Shown: positions 32,496-40,926 of the stretch, piece by piece | Numbering within the stretch: position 1 is the stretch's first letter | Layout: every line of letters begins with the position of its first letter | Origin: Acidimicrobiia bacterium | Lineage (GTDB): Bacteria > Actinomycetota > Acidimicrobiia > Acidimicrobiales > CATQHL01 | Direction: 5' to 3' | Assembly (NCBI GenBank): GCA_009835395.1 | Contig: VXXM01000079.1 | Coordinates: 1-64,000, forward strand | Length of the DNA stretch: 64,000 bases | Position numbers and translations under genes: made by a program | The notes under the pieces: generated by a model | Told to the model about the DNA's origin: nothing | The model's input: only the letters and a program-made list of their open reading frames with translations | The model's database searches: none

Positions 32496-33944
32496 GACCA
32501 GCGGCAGATCTCGGGGTGACATCGCAGAACTCCGGGCTGTGCGTAACTCTCGGGCTCAGAACGGGAGTTTTTCCACAGATGATGCTCTCCGGCGGCGAGT
32601 TTCAGCCCAGCGCCTGCTGGACTTCGTCGCTGTAGGGGCTAAGGCCTACGAGTTCGCGCTGCTCCACTAGGAGCTGTTGCGACCGATGCTCGACAATCAG
32701 GGCCGTGGCGTCCGGTCCGGCGCGGCGCAGCGGCTGAGGCCGGTGTCACGGCTGACCTGCCTCTCGAGCGGGAGTCGATCGAGCAGTACGGCGACATCAC
32801 CTGGGGACATTCCGAAATGGCGCAGCACGCCGCTGAACTGCACCAGGTGCGGCACTGTGCTCGGATCGCCGGGTGTGGCGCCCCGACCGACTCGTGCCGT
32901 CGCAGCGTCATCACCGAGGGGCTCGACAGAGTGATCATCTGCGCCGTCGAGCGCTTCGCCTGTACCGGCGGCGATCACGTGAAAACACTTCCTCGGCAGG
33001 GCAAGACGCTCGCCCTCGTCGCTCTGCACCACCTCACCGGCGCCAAGAGGGTCGCCCACCTGGCCGGGCGGAAAGACCTGTTGAACGACCGGCAGCTGCG
33101 GGTTCCCGGTGCCCGAGCGTCCCGAGCGGCGCTGTTGGGCCCCCCACTGGCGCCGGGACACACTTCCTGCAATCCCGACGGCACCGTAGTTCGCGCTATT
33201 TCAGGTGAAACTGCATGATAGATCGGTAAATCTTCTGCATAGTCCCTGCCGAATGACACTGATCGGTCGGGCGCCGGTCCCAAGCCGCCCCCGGTGTGCT
33301 GCTGCGGTCCTGCGCCCTGCCTGATCCTCATCGACGAGTGGGCGGCCGACGCCCGCGGCACGACGGGCCGTCGGATCTGCCGGCTGGAACGTCCGACTCC
33401 CGATTTCGGGGGTCGGTCGACACGGTTGCCGCCACGCCGCGAGCGGCGCCGGTTTCCACCATCCCCGCCCCGCAGATCGAGGTCGGCGGTGACGGTGGCA
33501 GGTCGCGCATACGCGCCCGGGGGAACATTCTCGTTGCCGCGGAGGACGACTGGCGCCCCGCGTTGGCCGGGGAGAGTTCCGAGATCGTCCGGTGCCGGCT
33601 GTTCGAGCCCTCGAGCGCGAGCGCCGCCCGCCGATGGGGAGCGGTGGTGAGAGCCTTCGGTGAGCCCCTTACAGGGTCGACAGCAGCGAGCTACCGCCGG
33701 AGTGCCGGAGGGGCTCCACCGCGCCGGATGCGGCGGCGTACCCGGTTCAACAGGAGCTTTTCGATCGGCTGTTCGGCGATCTGGTCCAACCTGGAGTGCT
33801 TTCGGCGCACCCGAGTCCCGCAGCGCCTGATGGCCGAAGTTATCCACAGTCTGTGGATGAACGACGACGCGAATTTGCTGCTCAGGGCCGGCGCAGCGGA
33901 CCACCGAGGGCGGGGGTGACGCCTAGGCTGGGCTCGTTCCCGCC
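32496..33944. other. Gene-poor 1.4-kb region with DnaA-box-like sites
   Basis: No convincing gene lies here. ORFs on both strands are short or low-complexity Arg/Pro-rich, and I recognise no domain. Landmarks are a perfect TTATCCACA (33840-33848) facing TCATCCACA on the other strand (33852-33860), a one-mismatch TTTTCCACA at 32569-32577, and a local AT-rich patch about 33190-33250. The region may be a decayed gene or gene pair behind the methylase, or a replication or regulatory site. Confidence 0.4.
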
Positions 33945-34274
33945 ATGACCTCAGGTACCGCATCCACCCGGGCCGCCTCGCGACAGGCCGCTGAGCGTCG
34001 CTTCAGCCAGTCCATGGTCGTCTCGGGCACCCGTTGCCTCCTGGCCTACATCGTGTTCCCGTACGTGTTCCCGCTGCTCGGGGTGACCGACGTCGTCGGA
34101 CCGGCGGTCGGCGTGGCCATCGGCGTCGTTGCGGTGGTGTTCAACGTGGTGAGCATCCGGCGGTTCTGGCGCGTGAACCACCGCCTCAAGTGGGCGTTGA
34201 GCACGGTCAACGTGGCCGTGATCGGGCTGATGTTCTACCTTGCAGCCGGCGACATCGCCGAGTTCGCCGCTTGA
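33945..34274 (+). CDS. Small membrane protein, unknown function
   Basis: This 109-residue protein has three hydrophobic segments: about 29-47 (LLAYIVFPYVFPLLGVTDV), 49-68 and 84-101. A basic loop (SIRRFWRVNHRLK) lies between the second and third. I do not recognise a named family. It is the first gene of a plus-strand group with the DUF454 protein 17 nt downstream, so both are probably co-expressed inner-membrane proteins. Confidence 0.6.
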   Translation: MTSGTASTRAASRQAAERRFSQSMVVSGTRCLLAYIVFPYVFPLLGVTDVVGPAVGVAIGVVAVVFNVVSIRRFWRVNHRLKWALSTVNVAVIGLMFYLAAGDIAEFAA

Positions 34275-34291
34275 GCCGAGGGGTACCGGGC

Positions 34292-34783
34292 ATGGCGGGG
34301 CGGACTGAGCCGGCCGGCGACTCCGACGTGCCGGTCTCCGGGAATCCCGCTCCGGCGGATAGTCCCGTCATCGTGCGCAGCCGGTTGATCCGGGGCATCT
34401 GGATCGCCGCGGGTCTTGTGCTCGTCGGTATCGGCGCCGTCGGCATCGTGGTCCCGGGCCTCCCGTCCACGATCTTCTTCATCCTGGCGGCAGGGGCCTT
34501 CTCCCGGTCGAGCGCCAAGCTGGAGCGCTGGCTGCTGAACCTTCCCGCGGTTGGGAAGATGGTGGGCGACTACCGGGCCGGGCTGGGCATGCGCCGCCGG
34601 GCCAAGATCGCCGCCGTGTCCATGATCGTGATCGCCGTGGGCATCAGCACGGGTCTGGCCATCAAGAGTTGGACGCCGCGGACGATCGTCCTGGCTGCGG
34701 GTGCCGTCGGTGTGGCCTACGTCAGCTGGCGGGTGCCGACCCGCGAGGTTCTGGATCGAGCGGCAGCCGAGAGCGCCGGCTAG
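34292..34783 (+). CDS. DUF454 (YbaN-like) inner-membrane protein
   Basis: This 163-residue protein has a hydrophilic N-terminus of about 35 residues. The DUF454 core follows: GIWIAAGLVLVGIGAVGIVVPGLPSTIFFILAAGAFSRSSAKLERWLLNLPAVGKMVGDYRAG, then two further membrane segments (AKIAAVSMIVIAVGISTGLAI and TIVLAAGAVGVAYV). YbaN-like proteins have no established function. The start is the ATG at 34292; the track start at 34034 would overlap the previous gene in another frame. Confidence 0.82.
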   Translation: MAGRTEPAGDSDVPVSGNPAPADSPVIVRSRLIRGIWIAAGLVLVGIGAVGIVVPGLPSTIFFILAAGAFSRSSAKLERWLLNLPAVGKMVGDYRAGLGMRRRAKIAAVSMIVIAVGISTGLAIKSWTPRTIVLAAGAVGVAYVSWRVPTREVLDRAAAESAG

Positions 34784-34793
34784 CCCTCGCCGC

Positions 34794-35321
34794 GTGACCC
34801 TTACCCCGATCGTCGGCACGCTCGGCTACCTGTGGGACCGGGACGGCGACCGGGTGCTGATGGTGCAGCGGGACGCACGTCCCGACGACGACCACTTCGG
34901 CAAGGTCAACGGCCTCGGCGGCAAGCTTGAGGCCGGCGAGCACGTGGTCGAGTGCATGCGGCGCGAGCTGCGCGAGGAGGCCGGCCTGGAGGTCACCTCG
35001 CTGCGGCTGCGCGGCACGATCTCCTGGACCGACTTCGGTCCCCGGGATGAGGACTGGCTCGGATTCGTCTTCCTGGCCGACGCCTGGCGCGGCGAGCCCC
35101 CGGCTCAGAACGACGAGGGCGGCCTGATCTGGGTGCCGCGCACCCGCCTGCTCGCCGCCTGCGACCCCGACCCCGCTGTCCGGCAGGCCGCCGGCCTGGT
35201 GCTCTGGGACGGCGACCGCCACTTCCTTCCGCTGGTCTTTGACGACGACCGGCGCCCCTTCCACGGCACCATGCCCTACGCCGGCGACCGGGCGGTCGGC
35301 TGGACCTTCGAACGTCTCTAG
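34794..35321 (+). CDS. NUDIX hydrolase (MutT/MTH1-like)
   Basis: This 175-residue protein has a complete NUDIX box, GGKLEAGEHVVECMRRELREEAGLEV, matching G-x5-E-x7-REUXEEXGU. The upstream GTLGYLWDRDGDRVLMVQRDARPDDDHFGKVNGLGG resembles MTH1-type 8-oxo-dGTP diphosphatases. It is followed convergently by the ada-type gene with 1 nt between the stop codons, making a small local pair of nucleotide- and DNA-repair genes on opposite strands. The start is a GTG at 34794, 10 nt after the DUF454 stop. Confidence 0.85.
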   Translation: MTLTPIVGTLGYLWDRDGDRVLMVQRDARPDDDHFGKVNGLGGKLEAGEHVVECMRRELREEAGLEVTSLRLRGTISWTDFGPRDEDWLGFVFLADAWRGEPPAQNDEGGLIWVPRTRLLAACDPDPAVRQAAGLVLWDGDRHFLPLVFDDDRRPFHGTMPYAGDRAVGWTFERL

Positions 35322-35322
35322 C

Positions 35323-36498
35323 TCAGCCTCCCGTCGAGGCGGCGGTGTTCTCGGCCTCGGCGGTCAGCAAGGCGGCTTTGATCTCGGTGCCCCATCGGTA
35401 GCCGCCGAGCGCTCCGTCGCTGCGGAGCACCCGATGGCAGGGCACCAGCAGCGCCACCGGATTCGCCGCGCACGCTCCACCGACGGCCCGGGCCGCGTCC
35501 GGTCGTCCAATCTGGGCGGCTACCTCGGCGTAGCTGCGCACCGAGCCCGCCGCGATGGTGCGCAGCGCCTCCCACACCTCCACCTGGAACGCGGAGCCGC
35601 GCAGATCGAGGCCGATGTCGGCCGCCGAACGACCTGCGGCGGGGGAGGACCGCCCCGACGCCAGGGCGCGGACGACGGCAGTGACCGGCGCAAGTCCGTC
35701 GTCGTCGCAGGTGATGTGGGCTCGGGGGAACTCGGCAACCAGTTCGGCCAGCAGGTCCTCCTCGCAAGCGCCGATGCGAACGGCGCACACCCCCGAGGCG
35801 GTCGCCGCGACCAGGATGTTCCCCAGGGCCGTGTCCATCACGCTGTAGCGCACGTGCACGCCGGGAGAGCCCTGACGGTACGACGACGGCGAGGTGCCCA
35901 GACGGGGTGCGCCGTGCTCGTAGAAGGCCCGGGTCGACCCGTAGCCGGCGTCGAAGACGGCGTCGGTGACCGGAGCGCCGGACCGTAGGGCCGCCCGCGC
36001 CCGGTCCGCCTGCTGCGCCCGCGCGTAGGCCGAGGGCGTGACGCCGGTCAGGGCTCTGAACAGACGGCGGAAGTGACGAGGCGACCAGCCCATGGCGCGC
36101 GCCAGATCGGCCAGGTTCACAGACCCATCGCAGGCCTCGAGCCGGCGGCAGGCGGCGATCACCGCCGCAGCGGCCGGATCGGCGTCGCGGCCCTGGTGGG
36201 GTCGGCAACGTCGGCACGCCCGGAATCCCGCGGCTGCCGCCTCGGTCGCGGTGGCGAAGAAGACCACGTTCCGCCGCTGGGGGCGCCGCGCCGGGCAAGC
36301 CGGGCGGCAGTAGATGCCCGTGGAACGCACGCCGTAGATGAACAGGCCGTCCGCCGCTGCCGAGCGACCTGCAACCGCCTCCCAGCGAGCATCGTCGAGA
36401 GCAGCGCCGTGCGTGAAGTCGGCGGCGGGCGAGGATCCGCCGCCGCCCGGCGAGCCGGCACGCCCGCCGGCGGCACTCGAGTTGTTCGATTCCTGCAT
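35323..36498 (-). CDS. ada: Ada-type methylated-DNA repair methyltransferase and regulator
   Basis: This 391-residue protein has three modules in the Ada order. The N-terminal zinc/methylphosphotriester domain has C64, C68, C95 and C98 (YCRPACPARR, CRRCRP). An AraC-type helix-turn-helix follows in the middle (DLARAMGWSPRHFRRLFRALTGVTPSAYARAQQ). The O6-methylguanine methyltransferase domain comes last, with active-site PCHRV near residue 353. It repairs alkylated DNA and, when methylated, activates alkylation-response genes. The N-terminus has about 30 extra Gly/Ser-rich residues; a later start is possible. Confidence 0.93.
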   Translation of the reverse strand: MQESNNSSAAGGRAGSPGGGGSSPAADFTHGAALDDARWEAVAGRSAAADGLFIYGVRSTGIYCRPACPARRPQRRNVVFFATATEAAAAGFRACRRCRPHQGRDADPAAAAVIAACRRLEACDGSVNLADLARAMGWSPRHFRRLFRALTGVTPSAYARAQQADRARAALRSGAPVTDAVFDAGYGSTRAFYEHGAPRLGTSPSSYRQGSPGVHVRYSVMDTALGNILVAATASGVCAVRIGACEEDLLAELVAEFPRAHITCDDDGLAPVTAVVRALASGRSSPAAGRSAADIGLDLRGSAFQVEVWEALRTIAAGSVRSYAEVAAQIGRPDAARAVGGACAANPVALLVPCHRVLRSDGALGGYRWGTEIKAALLTAEAENTAASTGG

Positions 36499-36752
36499 CG
36501 TCCCGACCCTATGCAGCGCATCCCCGATCGGCTATCCGCTACCGGACACGGAACTCACTCGGCCATTCGGCGGCACTCCGGCGACGCCCCGGGGTGCCAG
36601 TGGCGGTCGCACGGGCCCGTTGTGGCGCGTCGCGAGCGGCGTGGTGGATCGCGGGCCGGGCTCTCCGTCGCTTCGGAGGTCATGACGCGCGAGAGTTGTG
36701 CGGTGGCACGACTCGACAGTCGGGTCGAGCGGCAGCCGGAAGGGGGACGAGC

Positions 36753-37697
36753 ATGGGAACGAAGCACGATCCGGGGCGCATGAGCGTCGCCGACTTCGAC
36801 GCCCTGTTCGCCGAACTCGACAACTCTGGCCGGTGGGGCGGCGAGGACGCTCTCGGCACCCTCAACCTGCTGAGGGCCGCGCACGTCGTGGCCGCAGCCG
36901 GCACCGTGCGGTCGGGTCGCACGGTCACGCTGTCGCTGCCGGTCAACACGGTCGCGGGACCGGACAACCCCGTGCCGGCCATCCACTACATGTCCATCGG
37001 CCACGACGATGTGATCGGCGAGGGTGACGGCCGCTTCGCCACGGACTTCCTGGGCATCGACTTCCACGGGGAGTCCCAGAGCCACATCGACGCCCTGAAC
37101 CACGTCTCCTACCGGGGCCTGCTGTACAACCGCCGGCCCATCGACCTGGTGAAGACCAGCGGCGCGGACGTGCACACCGTCGACGACTACCGCCACGGCA
37201 TTGTCGGGCGCGGGGTGCTTGTCGACGTCGCCCGCCACCGGGGTGTCCCCTGGCTGCTGCCGGGCGAGTACGTGACCGCCGAAGAGTTGGAGGAGGCGAG
37301 CGAGGCGCAGGGCGTCGAGGTGGGCGAGGGCGACATCCTGGTGTTCCGCACCGGCCAGCACCGGCGGCGCCTCGAGGAGGGGCCCTGGGACAACAACGTC
37401 GAGGGCCGGGCCGGATTCCACCCCACCGCGCTGCGTTTCCTTGCAGAGCGCAACGTCGCCGCCTTCGCCGCCGACGGCGACGGCGAGACCGTGCCCAGCC
37501 CGGTGGACGGCATCAGCTATCCCATCCACCCCCTGATGATCGCCGCGATGGGCATGGCCGCATTCGACAACCTCCAGTTCGAGGACCTGCGGAAGGTCTG
37601 CGACGAGGAGGGCCGCCAGGAGTTCCTCTTCACTGCCGGCCCGCTCCGCCTGCTCCGAGGCACCGGCTCCCCGGTCAATCCGACCGCCGTGTTCTGA
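36753..37697 (+). CDS. Cyclase family protein (kynurenine formamidase-like metal hydrolase)
   Basis: This 314-residue member of the putative-cyclase / kynurenine-formamidase-like family has the metal-binding motif HGESQSHID near residues 105-113, a variant of H-x-GTH-x-D. Other family blocks are NTVAGPDNPVPAIHYMS, GVLVDVARHRGVPWL and GISYPIHPLMIAAMGM. The family hydrolyses amides such as N-formylkynurenine or isatin; the substrate is unknown. GGGGGA precedes the ATG at 36753, while the ORF-track start is 53 codons too early. A remnant of a second cyclase follows at 37743. Confidence 0.85.
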   Translation: MGTKHDPGRMSVADFDALFAELDNSGRWGGEDALGTLNLLRAAHVVAAAGTVRSGRTVTLSLPVNTVAGPDNPVPAIHYMSIGHDDVIGEGDGRFATDFLGIDFHGESQSHIDALNHVSYRGLLYNRRPIDLVKTSGADVHTVDDYRHGIVGRGVLVDVARHRGVPWLLPGEYVTAEELEEASEAQGVEVGEGDILVFRTGQHRRRLEEGPWDNNVEGRAGFHPTALRFLAERNVAAFAADGDGETVPSPVDGISYPIHPLMIAAMGMAAFDNLQFEDLRKVCDEEGRQEFLFTAGPLRLLRGTGSPVNPTAVF

Positions 37698-37742
37698 GTC
37701 GTCGATCGCTCGATCGCGTCGGCATTGAGGATTGGCGGGGCG

Positions 37743-37848
37743 GTCACCTTCGCGGAGCTGGAGGTGGCCGGCGAGGTGCAGGGAGTCGAGGTCGGCGAGG
37801 GTGATGTCCTGGTGTTCTGCACCGGCCAGCACCGCTACCGACGCCGTC
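37743..37848 (+). pseudogene. Remnant of a second cyclase-family gene
   Basis: One frame reads VTFAELEVAGEVQGVEVGEGDVLVFCTGQHRYRR. It aligns without gaps with VTAEELEEASEAQGVEVGEGDILVFRTGQHRRR of the intact cyclase 480 nt upstream. There is no start codon, no upstream metal site and no continuation, so only about 35 codons survive. The differences from the intact copy show it came from a diverged paralogue, not from a fresh tandem copy. Confidence 0.75.
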
Positions 37849-37889
37849 GTCATCTATCTGGACCTCGATCCTCGCCCACTGCAAGAGCT

Positions 37890-38864
37890 TCATGATGCTG
37901 CCCTGATGGCCGCCTCGACGATGGCGTCGGTGCCGGGGACGACGGCGCTCTCGAGTGGGGGGCTGAAGGGGATGGGCGCCCGTGCGGCGCCGACGCGGAC
38001 CACCGGTGCCCGCAGGTCGGCGAACAGTTCCTCGCTGATGCGGGCGGAGAGTTCGGCGCCGTAGCCGCCGGTCAGCCAGGCCTCGTGGGCAATGACCGCC
38101 CGGCCGGTCCTGGTTATCGACGAGGCCACGGTCTCGAAGTCCAATGGCCACAGGCTGCGGAGGTCGATCAATTCGGCTGAGATGCCGTGCTCGTCGGCCA
38201 GGGTGGCTGCCGCGTCCGTGCCCCGCAGGGTCATCGCCGAGTAGGTGAGCAGGGTCACGTCGGTGCCTTCCCTGACCACCGAGGCCGAGCCCAGTGGCAC
38301 CCGGTGGTCACCTTCGGGAACCGGCCCGCGCTTGGCGGTGATCGACTTGTTCTCGAGGTAGACGACGGGGTCGTCGTCGTCCATGGCCGAGCGCAGCAGA
38401 CCCTTGGCGTCGGCGGGGTTGGAGGGCGCCACCACCTTCAGGCCGGCGACGTGGGTGAACAACGCTTCCAGGCTGCCGGAGTGCTGGGCCGCCGACGATC
38501 GCAGGATGCCGTCGGAGGCTCGCAGGACCAGCGGCACGCTGACCTGGCCGCCGGACATGTAGCGCATCTTGGCGGCCTGGTTGACGATCTCGTCCATGGC
38601 GCCGAGGGTGAACTCCAGGAAGCTCATCGACGCCACCGGGCGCAGGCCGGTCATCGCGGCGCCGACGGCTGCCGACATGATCAGTGCCTCCGAGATGGGC
38701 ATGTCGATGATCCGGTCGGGGCCGAACTCCTCCAGCAGGCCCCGGAACTGGCCGAAGTTGCCACCCCAGCTGATGTCCTCGCCCAGCACGATCACCCGCT
38801 CGTCCTCCCGCATGGCGAGGCGGGTGGCGTCCACGGTCGCCTGGCCGAACGACATGCGCTTCAC
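37890..38864 (-). CDS. 2-oxoacid dehydrogenase E1 component, beta subunit
   Basis: This 324-residue E1-beta (transketolase-like) has MSFGQATVDATRLAMREDERVIVLGEDI and FGPDRIIDMPISEALIMSAAVGAAMTGLRPV. It continues with AKMRYMSGGQVSVPLVLRASDG, HSGSLEALFTHVAGLKVVAPSNPADAKGLL, and a C-terminal domain from about residue 200. It closely resembles acetoin / branched-chain / pyruvate dehydrogenase beta subunits. The GTG start at 38864 overlaps the alpha-subunit stop (GTGA, 4 nt). The large track ORF at 37890-39422 is a frame fusion with a shadow. The substrate cannot be assigned without E2. Confidence 0.9.
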   Translation of the reverse strand: MKRMSFGQATVDATRLAMREDERVIVLGEDISWGGNFGQFRGLLEEFGPDRIIDMPISEALIMSAAVGAAMTGLRPVASMSFLEFTLGAMDEIVNQAAKMRYMSGGQVSVPLVLRASDGILRSSAAQHSGSLEALFTHVAGLKVVAPSNPADAKGLLRSAMDDDDPVVYLENKSITAKRGPVPEGDHRVPLGSASVVREGTDVTLLTYSAMTLRGTDAAATLADEHGISAELIDLRSLWPLDFETVASSITRTGRAVIAHEAWLTGGYGAELSARISEELFADLRAPVVRVGAARAPIPFSPPLESAVVPGTDAIVEAAIRAAS

Positions 38865-39871
38865 GGGGCGACCTCGCCGGCGGGGGTGTACACGTAGTCC
38901 AGGGCCGTGGCGGGGTCCGGGTCCACTGAGGTGACGGCGAACTCCTCGGCCGCGGCGGTCTCGGCCCGGGCGGCCTCCCAGGTGGCCTCGAGGTCCGCGG
39001 CGTCCACCCACCCGGCCGCGACGAGCGCCAACTCCAGCCGGCCGATCGGGTCGGCGGCCCGCCACTGCTCCACCTCGGCGGCGTCGCGGTAGACCTCGGC
39101 GTCGCCCACGTAGTGGCCGCTGTGGCGGTAGGTGACGCAGTTCAGCAGGGCCGGCCCCTCGCCGCTGCGGGCCGCCTCCACGGCTGTGCCCACCGCGGCG
39201 TACACGGCGCCGGCGTCGTTGCCGTCGAGGGTCATCCCGGGCATGTCGTAGCCGGTTGCACGAACCGCCAGATCCTCCACGGCCGAGGTGCGACCGATGG
39301 CGGTGAACTGGGCGTACTGGTTGTTCTCGCAGACGAACACCACCGGCAATGCCTTGACGGACGCGAAGTTCAGCGCTTCGTGGAACGGGCCCTTGTTGAT
39401 GCCGCCGTCGCCGAAGAAGCACACTGCCACCTGCCCCGAGCTCCGCCGCCGGGCCGACAACCCCGCCCCGGCGGCGATCCCGAACCCGCCGCCGACGATG
39501 CCGTTGGCGCCCAGCATGCCGAGCGAGAAATCCGCCACGTGCATGGAACCACCCCGGCCGCGATTGGCGCCGGTCTCCCTGCCGAACAGCTCGGCCATCA
39601 GCCGGTTCGTCGGCATCCCCTTGGCAACGGCGTGGCCGTGGCCCCGATGGGTGGAGGTGATGTAGTCGTCGTCGCGGAGGTGTCGGCAGGTGGCCGCGGC
39701 GATCGCCTCCTGGCCGAGGTAGGTGTGCACGAAGCCGGGCAGCTTCCCCGCCGCGAACAGCTCCGTCACCCTTGTCTCGAAGACGCGGATGCGCACCATC
39801 GTGGCGTGGATCGGCAGGGCCACCTCCGGGCTGAGGCCGGCGAGGGTGGCGGGACCTGTCGGCGGCCGCAT
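38861..39871 (-). CDS. 2-oxoacid dehydrogenase E1 component, alpha subunit
   Basis: This 336-residue thiamine-diphosphate-binding E1-alpha has the TPP motif FFGDGGINKGPFHEALNFASVKALPVVFVCENNQYAQ at about 155-190. Upstream blocks include LYTYLGQEAIAAATC-type FVHTYLGQEAIAAATCRHLRDDDYITSTHRGHGHAVAKG. It decarboxylates a 2-oxoacid and passes the acyl unit to a lipoyl group together with the beta subunit. It stops 4 nt inside the beta gene. Substrate choice between pyruvate, branched-chain oxoacids and acetoin is not resolved. Confidence 0.92.
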   Translation of the reverse strand: MRPPTGPATLAGLSPEVALPIHATMVRIRVFETRVTELFAAGKLPGFVHTYLGQEAIAAATCRHLRDDDYITSTHRGHGHAVAKGMPTNRLMAELFGRETGANRGRGGSMHVADFSLGMLGANGIVGGGFGIAAGAGLSARRRSSGQVAVCFFGDGGINKGPFHEALNFASVKALPVVFVCENNQYAQFTAIGRTSAVEDLAVRATGYDMPGMTLDGNDAGAVYAAVGTAVEAARSGEGPALLNCVTYRHSGHYVGDAEVYRDAAEVEQWRAADPIGRLELALVAAGWVDAADLEATWEAARAETAAAEEFAVTSVDPDPATALDYVYTPAGEVAP

Positions 39872-39919
39872 CGTTCTATCGCCGGGTTCCGAGCCGCCGG
39901 GAGGGGTGTTTCGACGGCG

Positions 39920-40681
39920 TCACTGGGCCAGGTAGCCGCCGTCGACGGCCAGGATGTGCCCGGTCACCATGGCGGCCGCGTCGGAGGCCAGGAAGATCGC
40001 CGGTCCGACGATCTCCTCCGGCTGACCGATCCTCCCGAGGGGGGTGCGCGACTCCCAGTCCGCTCGCATGTCCGGCTCGCGCTCCCACTGGGCCAGCACG
40101 ATGGCCGACTCGAACTGCGAGGGGGCGATTGCGTTGACTCGCACACCCTGGGGTGCCCACTCGATGGCGAGCGTCCGGGTCAGTGCCACCACCCCACCCT
40201 TGGAGGCCTGGTAGCCGAGGCTGCCCGGGAAGCCCGCCAGGCCGCCGACGGAGGCGATGTTGATGATCGAGCCCGACCCCGCGGGAACCATGTGGCGCCC
40301 GGCCGCCCGGCAGGCCAGGTAGGTGCCGCGCAGGTTGATCTCCATCACCGAGTCCCAGAGTTCCTCGGGGTAGTCCACCGCGGGGGAGCGTCCCCCGACG
40401 CCGGCGCTGTTCACGAGCACGTTGATGCGGCCGGCATCGACGACCAACCCGTCGACGGCCGCAGCGACCGCGTCGGCATCGGTCACGTCCGCGGTGAAGG
40501 CATCCGCAGCCTCGCCGATCGACAGGGCCGCCTCCTCGTTGCCGGCAGCGTCGCGATCGACGCAGCGCACCCGGGCGCCCGCCTCGGCGAACCCTGTGGC
40601 GATGGCCCGGCCCAGCCCGCTGGCGGCGCCGGTGACGAGGGCGACCTGGCCGTCGAGCGAGAAGTGAGCCAGGGCGGTCAC
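39920..40681 (-). CDS. SDR-family oxidoreductase
   Basis: This 253-residue classical SDR has TGAASGLG at 17-24, NSAG at 91-94 (Ser in place of the second Asn), a serine near 144, and Y157/K161 in YQASK. The C-terminal MVTGHILAVDGGYLAQ is a normal family end. The start overlaps the lipoyl-domain gene stop by 4 nt (ATGA) and the E1-alpha gene follows 48 nt later, so it belongs to the same transcript. It might make or consume the hydroxy-acid form of the 2-oxoacid substrate. Confidence 0.9.
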   Translation of the reverse strand: MTALAHFSLDGQVALVTGAASGLGRAIATGFAEAGARVRCVDRDAAGNEEAALSIGEAADAFTADVTDADAVAAAVDGLVVDAGRINVLVNSAGVGGRSPAVDYPEELWDSVMEINLRGTYLACRAAGRHMVPAGSGSIINIASVGGLAGFPGSLGYQASKGGVVALTRTLAIEWAPQGVRVNAIAPSQFESAIVLAQWEREPDMRADWESRTPLGRIGQPEEIVGPAIFLASDAAAMVTGHILAVDGGYLAQ

Positions 40682-40926
40682 GCCACTATGTGGCCGATGG
40701 TCGCCCCGACGTCGACCTCCACGTCGCCGGAGGGGTCGGCATCGACCGCGATCTCGAGAGTGCCGGTGGCGGGCGCCTCGATGGCCGTCTCGGCCTTCTC
40801 GGACTCGACGATTACCAACTCCTCACCCTCCTCGACGCGCGTACCGGACTCGCGCAGCCATTCCACGATGAGCACGCTCTCCACGACGCCGGAGTGCGGG
40901 ACGACGATGGCCATCCGGGCGGCCAT
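40678..40926 (-). CDS. Stand-alone lipoyl/biotinyl-type carrier domain
   Basis: This 82-residue protein is almost only a lipoyl domain: IVVPHSGVVESVLIVEWLRESGTRVEEGEELVIVESEKAETAIEAPATGTLEI. The likely lipoylated lysine is K44 in ESEKAE. No acyltransferase domain follows, unlike a normal E2. Its place between the RraA-like gene and the SDR, and near E1, suggests it is the acyl carrier for this E1. It overlaps its neighbours by 1 nt upstream and 4 nt downstream. Confidence 0.85.
   Translation of the reverse strand: MAARMAIVVPHSGVVESVLIVEWLRESGTRVEEGEELVIVESEKAETAIEAPATGTLEIAVDADPSGDVEVDVGATIGHIVA

Noticed and set aside
32697-33919. ORFs of 154, 309 and 207 aa in the gene-poor region
   Set aside because: They overlap each other on both strands, lack ribosome-binding sites and show no recognisable motif.
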